12,492 bases of DNA from Chromatiales bacterium (lineage in GTDB: Bacteria > Pseudomonadota > Gammaproteobacteria > UBA6429 > Thiohalophilaceae), in assembly GCA_027057985.1 (NCBI GenBank), contig JALUTJ010000454.1, forward strand, positions 1 to 12,492, written 5' to 3'. This document shows, in pieces, positions 1 through 5,447 of this stretch (positions are counted from its first letter, which is position 1; each line of letters starts with the position of its first letter). The position numbers and the translations under genes are program-made. Below the pieces are notes generated by a model that did no database searches, was not told the origin of the DNA, and worked only from the letters and a program-made list of their open reading frames with translations.

Positions 1-2
1 AA

Positions 3-107
3 AACGTTATTCGCGACACGCTATACGCCATCCCTGGCCTATCGACGATTTCATCCGTGAAATCGACGGTCACTCATAACATTTTGCTGCAAAATATCCT
101 GTTGTGA
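3..107 (+). CDS. C-terminal end of an unidentified protein (5' truncated)
   Basis: The window opens inside a reading frame that runs without a stop to a TGA at 105-107, giving a 34-residue tail that contains the string LYAIPGLSTISSVKS. A hydrophobic strand after Ile-Pro-Gly loosely recalls the end of Lrp/AsnC-type ligand-binding domains, but this is a guess from a short fragment. A competing frame, 2-79, is also open and ends in a TAA with the tail PIDDFIREIDGHS. The 3-107 frame is preferred only because its third codon positions are richer in G and C. Neither frame has its start in the window, and it is possible that neither is coding. Confidence 0.3.
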   Translation, partial: NVIRDTLYAIPGLSTISSVKSTVTHNILLQNILL

Positions 108-111
108 GTAG

Positions 112-176
112 GTCAGTCTCCTGTCTGACAATAAATTTAAATTTTTCCGGCTAAAGCTGGATATTTAATTTTTTGG
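112..176 (+). terminator. Possible weak terminator region for the gene entering from the left
   Basis: Two short hairpins follow the first stop codon. GTCAG at 112-116 pairs with CTGAC at 125-129. CCGGC at 146-150 or so pairs, with one G-U wobble, with GCTGG at 155-159 around a TAAA loop, and the latter is followed by an AT-rich run ending in six T. Both stems are only 5 bp, and the T-run overlaps the 3' end of the opposing gene, so this is suggestive only. Confidence 0.25.
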
Positions 177-599
177 AAAGTCTTTTAAACAACAGCGCCC
201 GGAAGGGTTGCGAATATCACAGGCACAGTTTTTCTTTCTGGTCTGTTCAACCACAAACTGTTTAATGCCAGCATCCCGCGCCTGCTGCTGAGTGACACCA
301 AAGCAGTAACAGGTCAGGGCATGATCATCACTGGATTTAATACCAACCTCGGTACGTAGTTCAGCCTGGGTAATGGTTTTACCTGTCAGGCTGAAGTAAA
401 TCACATCGCAGTCTGGATCATCACAGAAATAAAACTGTTCTTCGTCATCAAGTGCGTATTGCCAGGGTGAGCGAAGATGCTGCAGCAGGGTAATGTGCTC
501 TACCTGCAGGTATTGCCGGTTGTTTTGCGGACAGGTTGACTTGCGTGGTGCATCTGTTGCGGCGGAACAACTGTTTCCGCCTGAGCAGCAATCAGACAT
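165..599 (-). CDS. CopZ N-terminal-domain-like cysteine-rich metallochaperone (predicted [2Fe-2S]/Zn protein)
   Basis: A 144-residue cytoplasmic protein with no signal peptide and twelve cysteines. The core has C59-x4-C64 (FCDDPDC), a C97-Y-C99 pair, and a final cluster C125-A-C127 followed by C136-C137. This arrangement matches my recollection of the N-terminal domain of Archaeoglobus CopZ (zf-CopZ family), which binds one zinc and one [2Fe-2S] cluster; which residue binds which metal is not decided here. The N-terminus adds another Cys-rich stretch (C4, C5, C11, C23). CopZ normally carries a C-terminal HMA domain; here that is missing, but MerP, itself an HMA domain, is encoded 12 bp upstream. 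The start follows AAGGGA. As last gene of the mer-type operon it probably receives, buffers or reduces metal entering through MerT; the metal is inferred from the neighbours. Confidence 0.75.
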   Translation of the reverse strand: MSDCCSGGNSCSAATDAPRKSTCPQNNRQYLQVEHITLLQHLRSPWQYALDDEEQFYFCDDPDCDVIYFSLTGKTITQAELRTEVGIKSSDDHALTCYCFGVTQQQARDAGIKQFVVEQTRKKNCACDIRNPSGRCCLKDFPKN

Positions 600-611
600 T
601 TTGTGATCCCT

Positions 612-911
612 TTATTTTTTTATCGTGGCGGGGTAGCCAGCATTGGCAATGGTTTTTAGCAGGGTATCAACATTGGTCTTTGCCGGATCAAAAGTTACCG
701 TGGTGGTTTTGGTTTCAAACTCGGCTTTCACTTTTGTCACACCGGGGACTTTCTCCAGTGCCTTACGAATGGTAATCGGGCAGAACTGGCAGGTCATACC
801 GGGTACATCGAGTACCACGGTTCTGCTTTCTGCCGCCTGGCTGCTAAAGGAAAAGCTCATCAGGGCAATAAGCAGGGAAACAAAAAAGCCGGTGCGTAAA
901 CGTAACAACAT
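612..911 (-). CDS. merP: MerP-like periplasmic mercury-binding protein
   Basis: A 99-residue exported HMA-fold metal-binding protein. Residues 1 to about 27 form a signal peptide (basic MLLRLR, hydrophobic core, SSQAA). The metal site is GMTCQFC (C41, C44), followed by PITIRKALEKVPGV, the classic MerP arrangement, and the domain ends near residue 99, close to the usual MerP length of about 91. Known MerP proteins bind Hg(II) in the periplasm and hand it to MerT. The ATG at 911 is chosen because GGAG at 918-921 lies six bases upstream; upstream in-frame starts at 923 (ATG) and 929 (TTG) have no comparable site. The gene lies 21 bp after merT and shares its promoter. Other soft metals cannot be excluded. 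Confidence 0.9.
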   Translation of the reverse strand: MLLRLRTGFFVSLLIALMSFSFSSQAAESRTVVLDVPGMTCQFCPITIRKALEKVPGVTKVKAEFETKTTTVTFDPAKTNVDTLLKTIANAGYPATIKK

Positions 912-932
912 GTTTTTCTCCATAATCAAAAT

Positions 933-1298
933 TTATTCAAAAAAGATGGTACCGTAGTAAGGGAAGGTGAGCAGGGCAATCAGCAGTACCGAGACAATCC
1001 AGAAAATAATACGCTGGTTGCGCAGTACCGAAGGAACGGCACAGGGCTGATCCGCCGCACACTGGCGGGGTACCAGGTAAAGTTTGCGAAAGGCCAGGTA
1101 CAGGAACACCAGGGTAATAGCAATAAAAATCGGGCGATAGGGTTCAAGTGCCGTCAGGTAACTGATCCAGGTGCCCCCGATCCCTAGTGCCAGCAGCACT
1201 AGAGGGCCAACACAGCACAGTGAAGCGCCAATTGCGGCGAGCACTGCTGCAATGGTACTGCTGGTAAAACTTCGTTCCGCTTTCGTGGTCTCATTCAT
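933..1298 (-). CDS. merT: MerT-like inner-membrane mercuric ion transporter
   Basis: A 121-residue inner-membrane protein of MerT type. Three membrane segments are visible at about 15-40, 56-72 and 97-115. The first carries the vicinal pair C28-C29 in GASLCCVGPLVLLALG. The loop after the second carries C80 and C86 (PRQCAADQPC). In characterised MerT both pairs pass Hg(II) from MerP into the cytoplasm. The ATG at 1298 is chosen because AAGGA sits about seven bases upstream and the protein then begins at the usual distance before helix 1; a longer in-frame start at 1346 would fall inside the operator. First gene of the merT-merP-CopZ-like operon. No MerA mercuric reductase is encoded in the window, so the fate of imported metal is not shown. 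Confidence 0.92.
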   Translation of the reverse strand: MNETTKAERSFTSSTIAAVLAAIGASLCCVGPLVLLALGIGGTWISYLTALEPYRPIFIAITLVFLYLAFRKLYLVPRQCAADQPCAVPSVLRNQRIIFWIVSVLLIALLTFPYYGTIFFE

Positions 1299-1327
1299 AT
1301 TCAAATCCTTATTCGGTAAATGCAGCC

Positions 1328-1359
1328 AGTATACACTCCGTACCAAGGTACAGAGTCAA
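1328..1359 (-). promoter_or_regulatory. MerR-type operator/promoter of the merT operon (20-bp spacer)
   Basis: Read on the minus strand, a -35 TTGACT (1354-1359) and a -10 TATACT (1328-1333) are separated by 20 bp. That over-long spacing is the hallmark of promoters that MerR-family activators untwist. Within and overlapping the spacer is a dyad, 1335-1356: ACTCCGTACC, two bases, GGTACAGAGT, arms of 10 bp with one mismatch. The CCGTAC/GTAC core resembles the mer operators of Tn21/Tn501. The expected start point is near 1321, giving a leader of roughly 22 bases before merT. Confidence 0.88.
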
Positions 1360-1383
1360 GCGGATAAATTTGCAGCAATATAT

Positions 1384-1414
1384 TTGACATGGAGTTGACT
1401 CCAGAAAATATAGT
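1384..1414 (+). promoter_or_regulatory. Second MerR-type operator/promoter, driving the glutaredoxin-CcdA-MerR operon (19-bp spacer)
   Basis: A perfect -35 TTGACA (1384-1389) and a -10 TATAGT (1409-1414) are separated by 19 bp. The spacer starts with the dyad TGGAGT-TG-ACTCCA (1390-1403), with perfect 6-bp arms. The core GGAGT..ACTCC matches the zntA operator recognised by ZntR, not the mer core of the neighbouring promoter. Predicted start near 1420, about 25 bases before the glutaredoxin ATG. The merR-like gene is third in the operon, so this promoter is probably autoregulated. Confidence 0.82.
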
Positions 1415-1444
1415 TACCACACTTAACAATTACGGGTGATAAAG

Positions 1445-1714
1445 ATGATAAATGTTGAAGTTTTTTCTTCGCCAGGCTGTAGCAAGTGTGGTCATGCCAG
1501 GGATGTACTGCGCTCAATGGTCGAGGAACTCGGTGGTGAGAAGATCAGCTGGCGTGATGTGAATATTCTGGATGAAATGGATCATGCGGTGGAGCTGGGT
1601 GTGCTTTCCACGCCATCGATTGCAATTGACGGAGAGCTGGTGTTCTCCAGCCTGCCATCGGCAAAAAAACTGCGCCAGGAGCTGGAAACCAGGCTCGCAG
1701 GGGGTGAAGTATGA
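1445..1714 (+). CDS. Small glutaredoxin/thioredoxin-fold protein with CxxC site
   Basis: An 89-residue cytoplasmic thiol-redox protein. It opens directly with the first beta strand (INVEVFSSPGC), has the active site C12-S-K-C15 at the start of helix 1, and a cis-proline in STPSIAIDG (P57), the signature of the thioredoxin fold. No signal peptide is seen, so it should act on the cytoplasmic side. The ATG at 1445 follows GGGTGAT (1434-1440), which fits the 3' end of 16S rRNA; a GTG start at 1436 would overlap that site. The stop overlaps the next ATG (ATGA at 1711-1714), so translation is coupled to the CcdA-like gene, the natural membrane partner of such a protein. The physiological substrate is unknown. 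Confidence 0.82.
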   Translation: MINVEVFSSPGCSKCGHARDVLRSMVEELGGEKISWRDVNILDEMDHAVELGVLSTPSIAIDGELVFSSLPSAKKLRQELETRLAGGEV

Positions 1715-3018
1715 TTAGCCTGCTCCTTTTTACCGCGGTACTGCTGGGACTGCTGGCCTTTTTCGAGCCCTGCACCATTGCTACCCATACCCTGTTCTCG
1801 GTACGGGCGCATAAACTGCGCCATAGCGAGGATTGTTGTCAAAGCCTGCTCGCGGTGTGGCTGAGCAGAACCCTGTTACTTAGTGGCCTGTTTGTACTGG
1901 CCGTCGTCCTGATTGAGCCACCACAGTGGGGGCCTTATGCGCCGAGTCTTATTCTCAGCCTGATGGCCGTGGTTTACGTGATTTCACGTTTTACCTACCT
2001 GCCGATTCCGCACCTGAGCTTTTACCGCCTGTTACCGGGTGGCAGCAGGTTGCCTTTTTCCATCCAGCTGGGACTAACCCTGCCGGCCTGCACCCTGCCG
2101 CTGGTACTGGTGACCGCGGGGTTTGCCGTGACGGTGGGCGAAATCCATTATGCATTGCTGGCCGGTATTCTCTTTGCCAGCCTGTTTACCGCGCCGATGG
2201 TGCTGGCTTCTTATAAAGGTGTGAACGAGGATGCTCGGCAGCTTCTAAATCGCGCGGCGAAGGCCAGCCCGTTTCTCACCGCGATCCTGTTACTGGGCAC
2301 CGCGCTGTATTTACTGGTGCCTGCCATGGATATCAATGCCGTGACTCTGAAACAAAGCCTGTTATCCGGAAGCTGGGGCGGAATCGGTATAGCCTTTCTG
2401 GCCGGTTTTATCTTCAGTTTTAACCCGGTGTCCTTTGCATCTATTCCGGTGATGCTGGCCTATGTGACCCGGGCGTACGAGGAAAAGCGTGCCCTGATGA
2501 TGGGCGGGGCCTTCGTTATTGGCATGCTGGTCACCCACGTGGTGCTGGGTGTGGCCGCCGCCCTTGGTGGCGACTGGGTGAAAAGTATTATGGGACGGCA
2601 ATGGGGGCTGTTACTGGGGCCACTGCTGATTATCATGGGCCTGATGTGGTCGGGCGTACTGAAAATTCGTCTGCCCTGGTTTGGGGTCAAAGGGCGCCGG
2701 GTGACAGGTTTATGGGGCGCTTTCCTGCTGGGTATTCCGTTCTCGGTGGCGGTGTGCCCGTTCTGCACCCCGGCGCTACTGGTAACATTAACGGCCAGTG
2801 CTGCGATTGGTTCGGTCAGTTTTGGTTTTGCGCTGTTACTGGCCTTTGCCCTTGGCCGCAGTATCCCCGTTATTATTGGTGCCTGGAGCATGGGCTGGCT
2901 GGAATCACTGCGCATGTTCAGTCGCTACCAGCGTGGGTTGGAGGTGCTGGCCGGTATCGTGCTGATCCTCACCGGGCTTTATCTCTTGAATGAATACTTC
3001 TTTATTATCAAGTACTAA
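1711..3018 (+). CDS. Tandem CcdA/DsbD-type membrane thiol-electron transporter
   Basis: A 435-residue, almost entirely hydrophobic inner-membrane protein made of two CcdA-like halves. Half one has an EPC motif in the first helix (C21) and LPACTLPL (C127), the pair that in DsbD/CcdA proteins carries electrons across the membrane. Half two starts with AFLAGFIFSFNPVSFASIP (about 228-246), where the usual SPC cysteine is Val240, yet its later helix has C349-P-F-C352. C42-C43 adds an extra vicinal pair in a loop. The known role of the family is to move reducing power from cytoplasmic thioredoxin to periplasmic thiols. The gene overlaps the glutaredoxin by 4 bp and precedes merR by 1 bp. Its base composition looks more GC-rich than the flanking regions. 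Exact helix number and topology are not resolved. Confidence 0.78.
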   Translation: MISLLLFTAVLLGLLAFFEPCTIATHTLFSVRAHKLRHSEDCCQSLLAVWLSRTLLLSGLFVLAVVLIEPPQWGPYAPSLILSLMAVVYVISRFTYLPIPHLSFYRLLPGGSRLPFSIQLGLTLPACTLPLVLVTAGFAVTVGEIHYALLAGILFASLFTAPMVLASYKGVNEDARQLLNRAAKASPFLTAILLLGTALYLLVPAMDINAVTLKQSLLSGSWGGIGIAFLAGFIFSFNPVSFASIPVMLAYVTRAYEEKRALMMGGAFVIGMLVTHVVLGVAAALGGDWVKSIMGRQWGLLLGPLLIIMGLMWSGVLKIRLPWFGVKGRRVTGLWGAFLLGIPFSVAVCPFCTPALLVTLTASAAIGSVSFGFALLLAFALGRSIPVIIGAWSMGWLESLRMFSRYQRGLEVLAGIVLILTGLYLLNEYFFIIKY

Positions 3019-3019
3019 G

Positions 3020-3424
3020 ATGAATCTATACAAAATTGGTGATGTAACAAAGCTCACCGGCCTTAGCGCCGATACCCTGCGTTACTACGAGAAAATCCAG
3101 CTATTGCCGCGGGTGTCAAGGAATGCATCTGGGGTGAGGCAGTATGATGACAGGGATCTCTCGCGGCTGAAATTTATCCAGCGGGCGCAGAAAATGAATT
3201 TCAGCCTGTCAGAAATCGCGGATTTACTGAAAATGCGAGAGGATCCCCAGCAGGCGCGGGACGAGGTGCGCCAGCTCACGGCAGAAAAACTGGCCGAGGT
3301 GGATGAGCATCTCACGGCACTGACCACCCTGCGTAATGAACTACAACTGCTGCTCAATCTTTGTCGAGGCAGCAAGGATGGCTGTCCGATTATCGAACGT
3401 ATTGATGATGAGCCGGATAGGTGA
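3020..3424 (+). CDS. MerR-family heavy-metal-responsive transcriptional regulator
   Basis: A 134-residue regulator. Residues 1-70 are the MerR winged-helix domain (YKIGDVTKLTGLSADTLRYYE, then RQYDDRDLSRLKFIQRAQ); 75-112 form the dimer helix. The metal loop has C115 and C122 followed by PII (CRGSKDGCPII), close to CueR (C-x7-C-PII) but one residue shorter. The position that is Ser77 in CueR and Cys79 in ZntR appears to be Arg80 here, so the metal cannot be assigned. The ATG at 3020 is one base after the preceding stop; it is preferred over 2990 because it gives the normal MerR N-terminus. The Shine-Dalgarno signal is weak, so translation may depend on coupling. It is the only MerR-family gene present and the obvious candidate to bind both long-spacer promoters at 1328-1414. 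Confidence 0.88.
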   Translation: MNLYKIGDVTKLTGLSADTLRYYEKIQLLPRVSRNASGVRQYDDRDLSRLKFIQRAQKMNFSLSEIADLLKMREDPQQARDEVRQLTAEKLAEVDEHLTALTTLRNELQLLLNLCRGSKDGCPIIERIDDEPDR

Positions 3425-3580
3425 TGGGTAATTTCAGAATATACTGATAAGGCATTTTACAGAAAATTAACACCTGACGGGAACCAAACCCGGTTTTAGC
3501 TGCCATACTGATTGAGAGTACTGATGAAATTGAATTCCCCGTTCATTGAGTGCTCCCTCCTCAAAGTTAGGTTATTTTTC
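3425..3580. other. Intergenic spacer after the MerR gene
   Basis: No open frame of note on either strand. It holds a weak hairpin, CGGG (3478-3481) and CCCG (3489-3492) followed by GTTTT, which could be a minor terminator for the MerR-containing operon. The short string ACTGAT recurs three times (near 3442, 3509 and 3520) without clear symmetry. Nothing else is seen. Confidence 0.5.
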
Positions 3581-3607
3581 AGGGTACCGCCAGGTACCCT
3601 TTTTTTT
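3581..3607 (+). terminator. Rho-independent terminator
   Basis: A perfect 8-bp stem, AGGGTACC (3581-3588) and GGTACCCT (3593-3600), with a 4-base GCCA loop, followed directly by a run of T to 3607. It lies 157 bp after the MerR stop and insulates the metal island from the porin operon. Confidence 0.88.
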
Positions 3608-3713
3608 GCTTATCATATTTGAAAGCCTAATTCAATACTATAAATAAGGGTATTTGTCTTTCATGCATCTTGCAATTCCGTCATTTCCGGTTAGGATTAA
3701 CTTTTCCTGGTTA

Positions 3714-3729
3714 TGTGATATACATCACA
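3714..3729. promoter_or_regulatory. CRP-type binding site upstream of the porin operon
   Basis: TGTGATATACATCACA is a perfect palindrome with 6-bp arms and matches the CRP consensus half-sites TGTGA and TCACA at the right spacing. Its centre lies 82 bp before the porin ATG. A good -10 at the class II distance is not seen, so whether it activates or represses is open. Just downstream GCCGG (3734-3738) and CCGGC (3749-3753) form a small inverted repeat in the probable leader. Confidence 0.7.
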
Positions 3730-3803
3730 TTCTGCCGGAATTACTCTACCGGCTTCACAAGGTCGAAATTACAACACCACGAAATAGTTTGAGGACATTC
3801 ACC

Positions 3804-4970
3804 ATGATGTTGAAAAAAGGGGCTCTATCCGCAAAATTGCTGAAAATGCTGCTTGCGGTTCCATTTATCCTGCTGGCCAGTGAGGCCAGTGCCATTGAGG
3901 GGGTTACCTTCTCCGGTTATATGACCATGAAAGGGACCTATACCAATGCCAAAAGTGTCAGTGCTTCAGAAGCTGTCAAGTACAATGATGGTTTATACAC
4001 CGATGAATTTGCCTGGGATACTCATGGCAACCACATTGGTCTACAGGCCAATGCCGAAGTTAATAAAAAGCTCAAAGCGGTACTGGAAATGCAGGCCCAT
4101 GGTGGTGATGAAGGCTATGGCATCAATATGCAGTGGGCCTATGGTGACTATGAGCTCAATGATAATTTCACTGTCCGTTTTGGCCGTATGAAAGGGCCAT
4201 TCTATATGGTGTCAGAGTACACCGAAGTGGGCTATGCCTATCCCTGGGTCTCACCACCACAGGCACTGTATTCCACCAACCCTATGACACACATGGTAGG
4301 CCTGGATCTGCTATTTAACACCAGCTCGCGTGGTGTAGATTATCTGCTTGAGGTTTATAGCACGGGTGGTAAACATAAAGCGGTTGCCTTACCTAACTTT
4401 GTGGACAGTTCGGCAAATACTGGTGGTTTAAAAAAAGGCGATACGGTTAATTTTGAAACCCATAATATGATTGGTTTCAATGCTTTGATTGATTTTGGTT
4501 CGGTCAGTTTCCGCGCCGGTTACTTCGATACCAAGGTGGATGTTCCGGCCTTCAATCTGCAGAATGAAGGCGGTAAATTTATGGGGCTGGGTATGATCGT
4601 AGACTGGTCAAGCTGGTTACTCTATGCCGAATATATCGATCGGGATACTACCCCGAATCTGCAGGCTGCCTTCCCGGATGCACGTGCCGCCTATGTTACT
4701 CTTGGCCGTCGTTTTGGCACCTACCTGCCCTACCTGACCTATTCAATGCTGACCAAGGGTAAGGACAAGAGCCCATACGCACTAATGGAAACTTCCGTTG
4801 CGCTGGGGCTACGTTATGATATTGGTGATGCCTCGGCACTCAAGCTGGAAGCCATGCAGGTAAGGCCACAATCTGAAAGCGGTGATATTGGGACTTATGG
4901 TCTGTTTTATGCGCCGATTCAGAATAATACTGCGACCGTATTCACTATCAGCTATGACATGGTTTTCTAG
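3804..4970 (+). CDS. Outer-membrane beta-barrel porin
   Basis: A 388-residue protein with a signal peptide at 1-30 (MMLKKGALSAKLLK, hydrophobic core, ASEASA) and a mature part beginning IEGVTFSGYMTMKG. The mature chain is made of alternating hydrophobic/polar stretches rich in Tyr, Gly and Asp, as expected for transmembrane beta strands, and it ends TISYDMVF. A C-terminal aromatic residue is the BAM recognition signal of outer-membrane barrels. No Cys is apparent. The ATG at 3804 is chosen because GAGGA (3791-3795) lies 8 bases upstream and the signal peptide begins there; the open frame extends back to 3654 but that part looks non-coding and contains the CRP-type site. First gene of a four-gene run. 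The substrate is unknown; a phosphate or other oxyanion is suggested only by the PstS-like gene 12 bp downstream. Confidence 0.82.
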   Translation: MMLKKGALSAKLLKMLLAVPFILLASEASAIEGVTFSGYMTMKGTYTNAKSVSASEAVKYNDGLYTDEFAWDTHGNHIGLQANAEVNKKLKAVLEMQAHGGDEGYGINMQWAYGDYELNDNFTVRFGRMKGPFYMVSEYTEVGYAYPWVSPPQALYSTNPMTHMVGLDLLFNTSSRGVDYLLEVYSTGGKHKAVALPNFVDSSANTGGLKKGDTVNFETHNMIGFNALIDFGSVSFRAGYFDTKVDVPAFNLQNEGGKFMGLGMIVDWSSWLLYAEYIDRDTTPNLQAAFPDARAAYVTLGRRFGTYLPYLTYSMLTKGKDKSPYALMETSVALGLRYDIGDASALKLEAMQVRPQSESGDIGTYGLFYAPIQNNTATVFTISYDMVF

Positions 4971-4982
4971 GAGTTAATATCA

Positions 4983-5426
4983 ATGTTTACACGTAAATCT
5001 ATTAAAGCCATGTTGCGACTGGTTTTAACTGTCAGTCTGCTAATGGGTTTCGCTTCTGTGCAGGCGGGTATTGCAGTGATTGCCAACAAGAGCAATAAAC
5101 AGCATGCGGTTACCAAGAAAATGGTGGCAGATATGTATCTTGGTAAAATGAAGCACTTTAGTAATGGCCGCTCGGTAAAACCGGTTGATCAGCCTCGTGG
5201 CAGCAAGCTGCGTAAGAAGTTCTACCGTGCTGTACTGGGTATGAGTGAATCTGAGCTCAACCGTTACTGGGCCAAGCGCAAGTACTCTGGCAAGGGCAAG
5301 CCACCGATGAAACTGAATACCGATGCAGAAATTCTTGACTGGGTGGCTTCCAACCCGGAAGCAATCGGTTATATCGATGGCAAATCTTTAAACGGTAAGG
5401 TAAAGGTATTGCTCATCCTGCCTTAA
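4983..5426 (+). CDS. Short PstS-like phosphate-binding-type periplasmic protein
   Basis: A 147-residue exported protein with a signal peptide ending near SVQA (residue 28). The mature part opens GIAVIANKSN and includes FSNGRSVKPVDQPRGSKLRKKFY, YWAKRKYSGKGKPP and ASNPEAIGYIDG. These match the pattern of small phosphate-ABC-transporter substrate-binding-like proteins (PBP-like-2 group). Full PstS is about 320 residues, so this has only one lobe-sized domain and may not bind ligand like a normal two-lobe protein. It is preceded by AGGAG (4969-4973), overlapping the porin stop. No Pst permease or ATPase genes lie nearby, so a role as a periplasmic adaptor or sensor input is as likely as classical import. 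Confidence 0.75.
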   Translation: MFTRKSIKAMLRLVLTVSLLMGFASVQAGIAVIANKSNKQHAVTKKMVADMYLGKMKHFSNGRSVKPVDQPRGSKLRKKFYRAVLGMSESELNRYWAKRKYSGKGKPPMKLNTDAEILDWVASNPEAIGYIDGKSLNGKVKVLLILP

Positions 5427-5447
5427 GTTCTGGAAGGTAGTTGTAAA

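Noticed and set aside
643..957. Plus-strand open frame opposite merP
   Set aside because: It is a shadow of the MerP coding strand; MerP has the GMTCxxC motif, a signal peptide and a ribosome site.
1299..1346. N-terminal extension of MerT starting at 1346
   Set aside because: It would place the start codon inside the MerR operator and upstream of the predicted transcription start; the ATG at 1298 has a good ribosome site.
3581..3600. GGGTACC/GGTACCC palindrome as a third MerR operator
   Set aside because: It resembles the GTACC/GGTAC core at 1335-1356, but it has a perfect 8-bp stem directly followed by a T-run and no -35/-10 pair around it. An intrinsic terminator explains it fully.
3654..3803. 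Fifty-residue N-terminal extension of the porin
   Set aside because: It has no signal-peptide character, overlaps the CRP-type site, and the ATG at 3804 has both a ribosome site and an immediate signal peptide.
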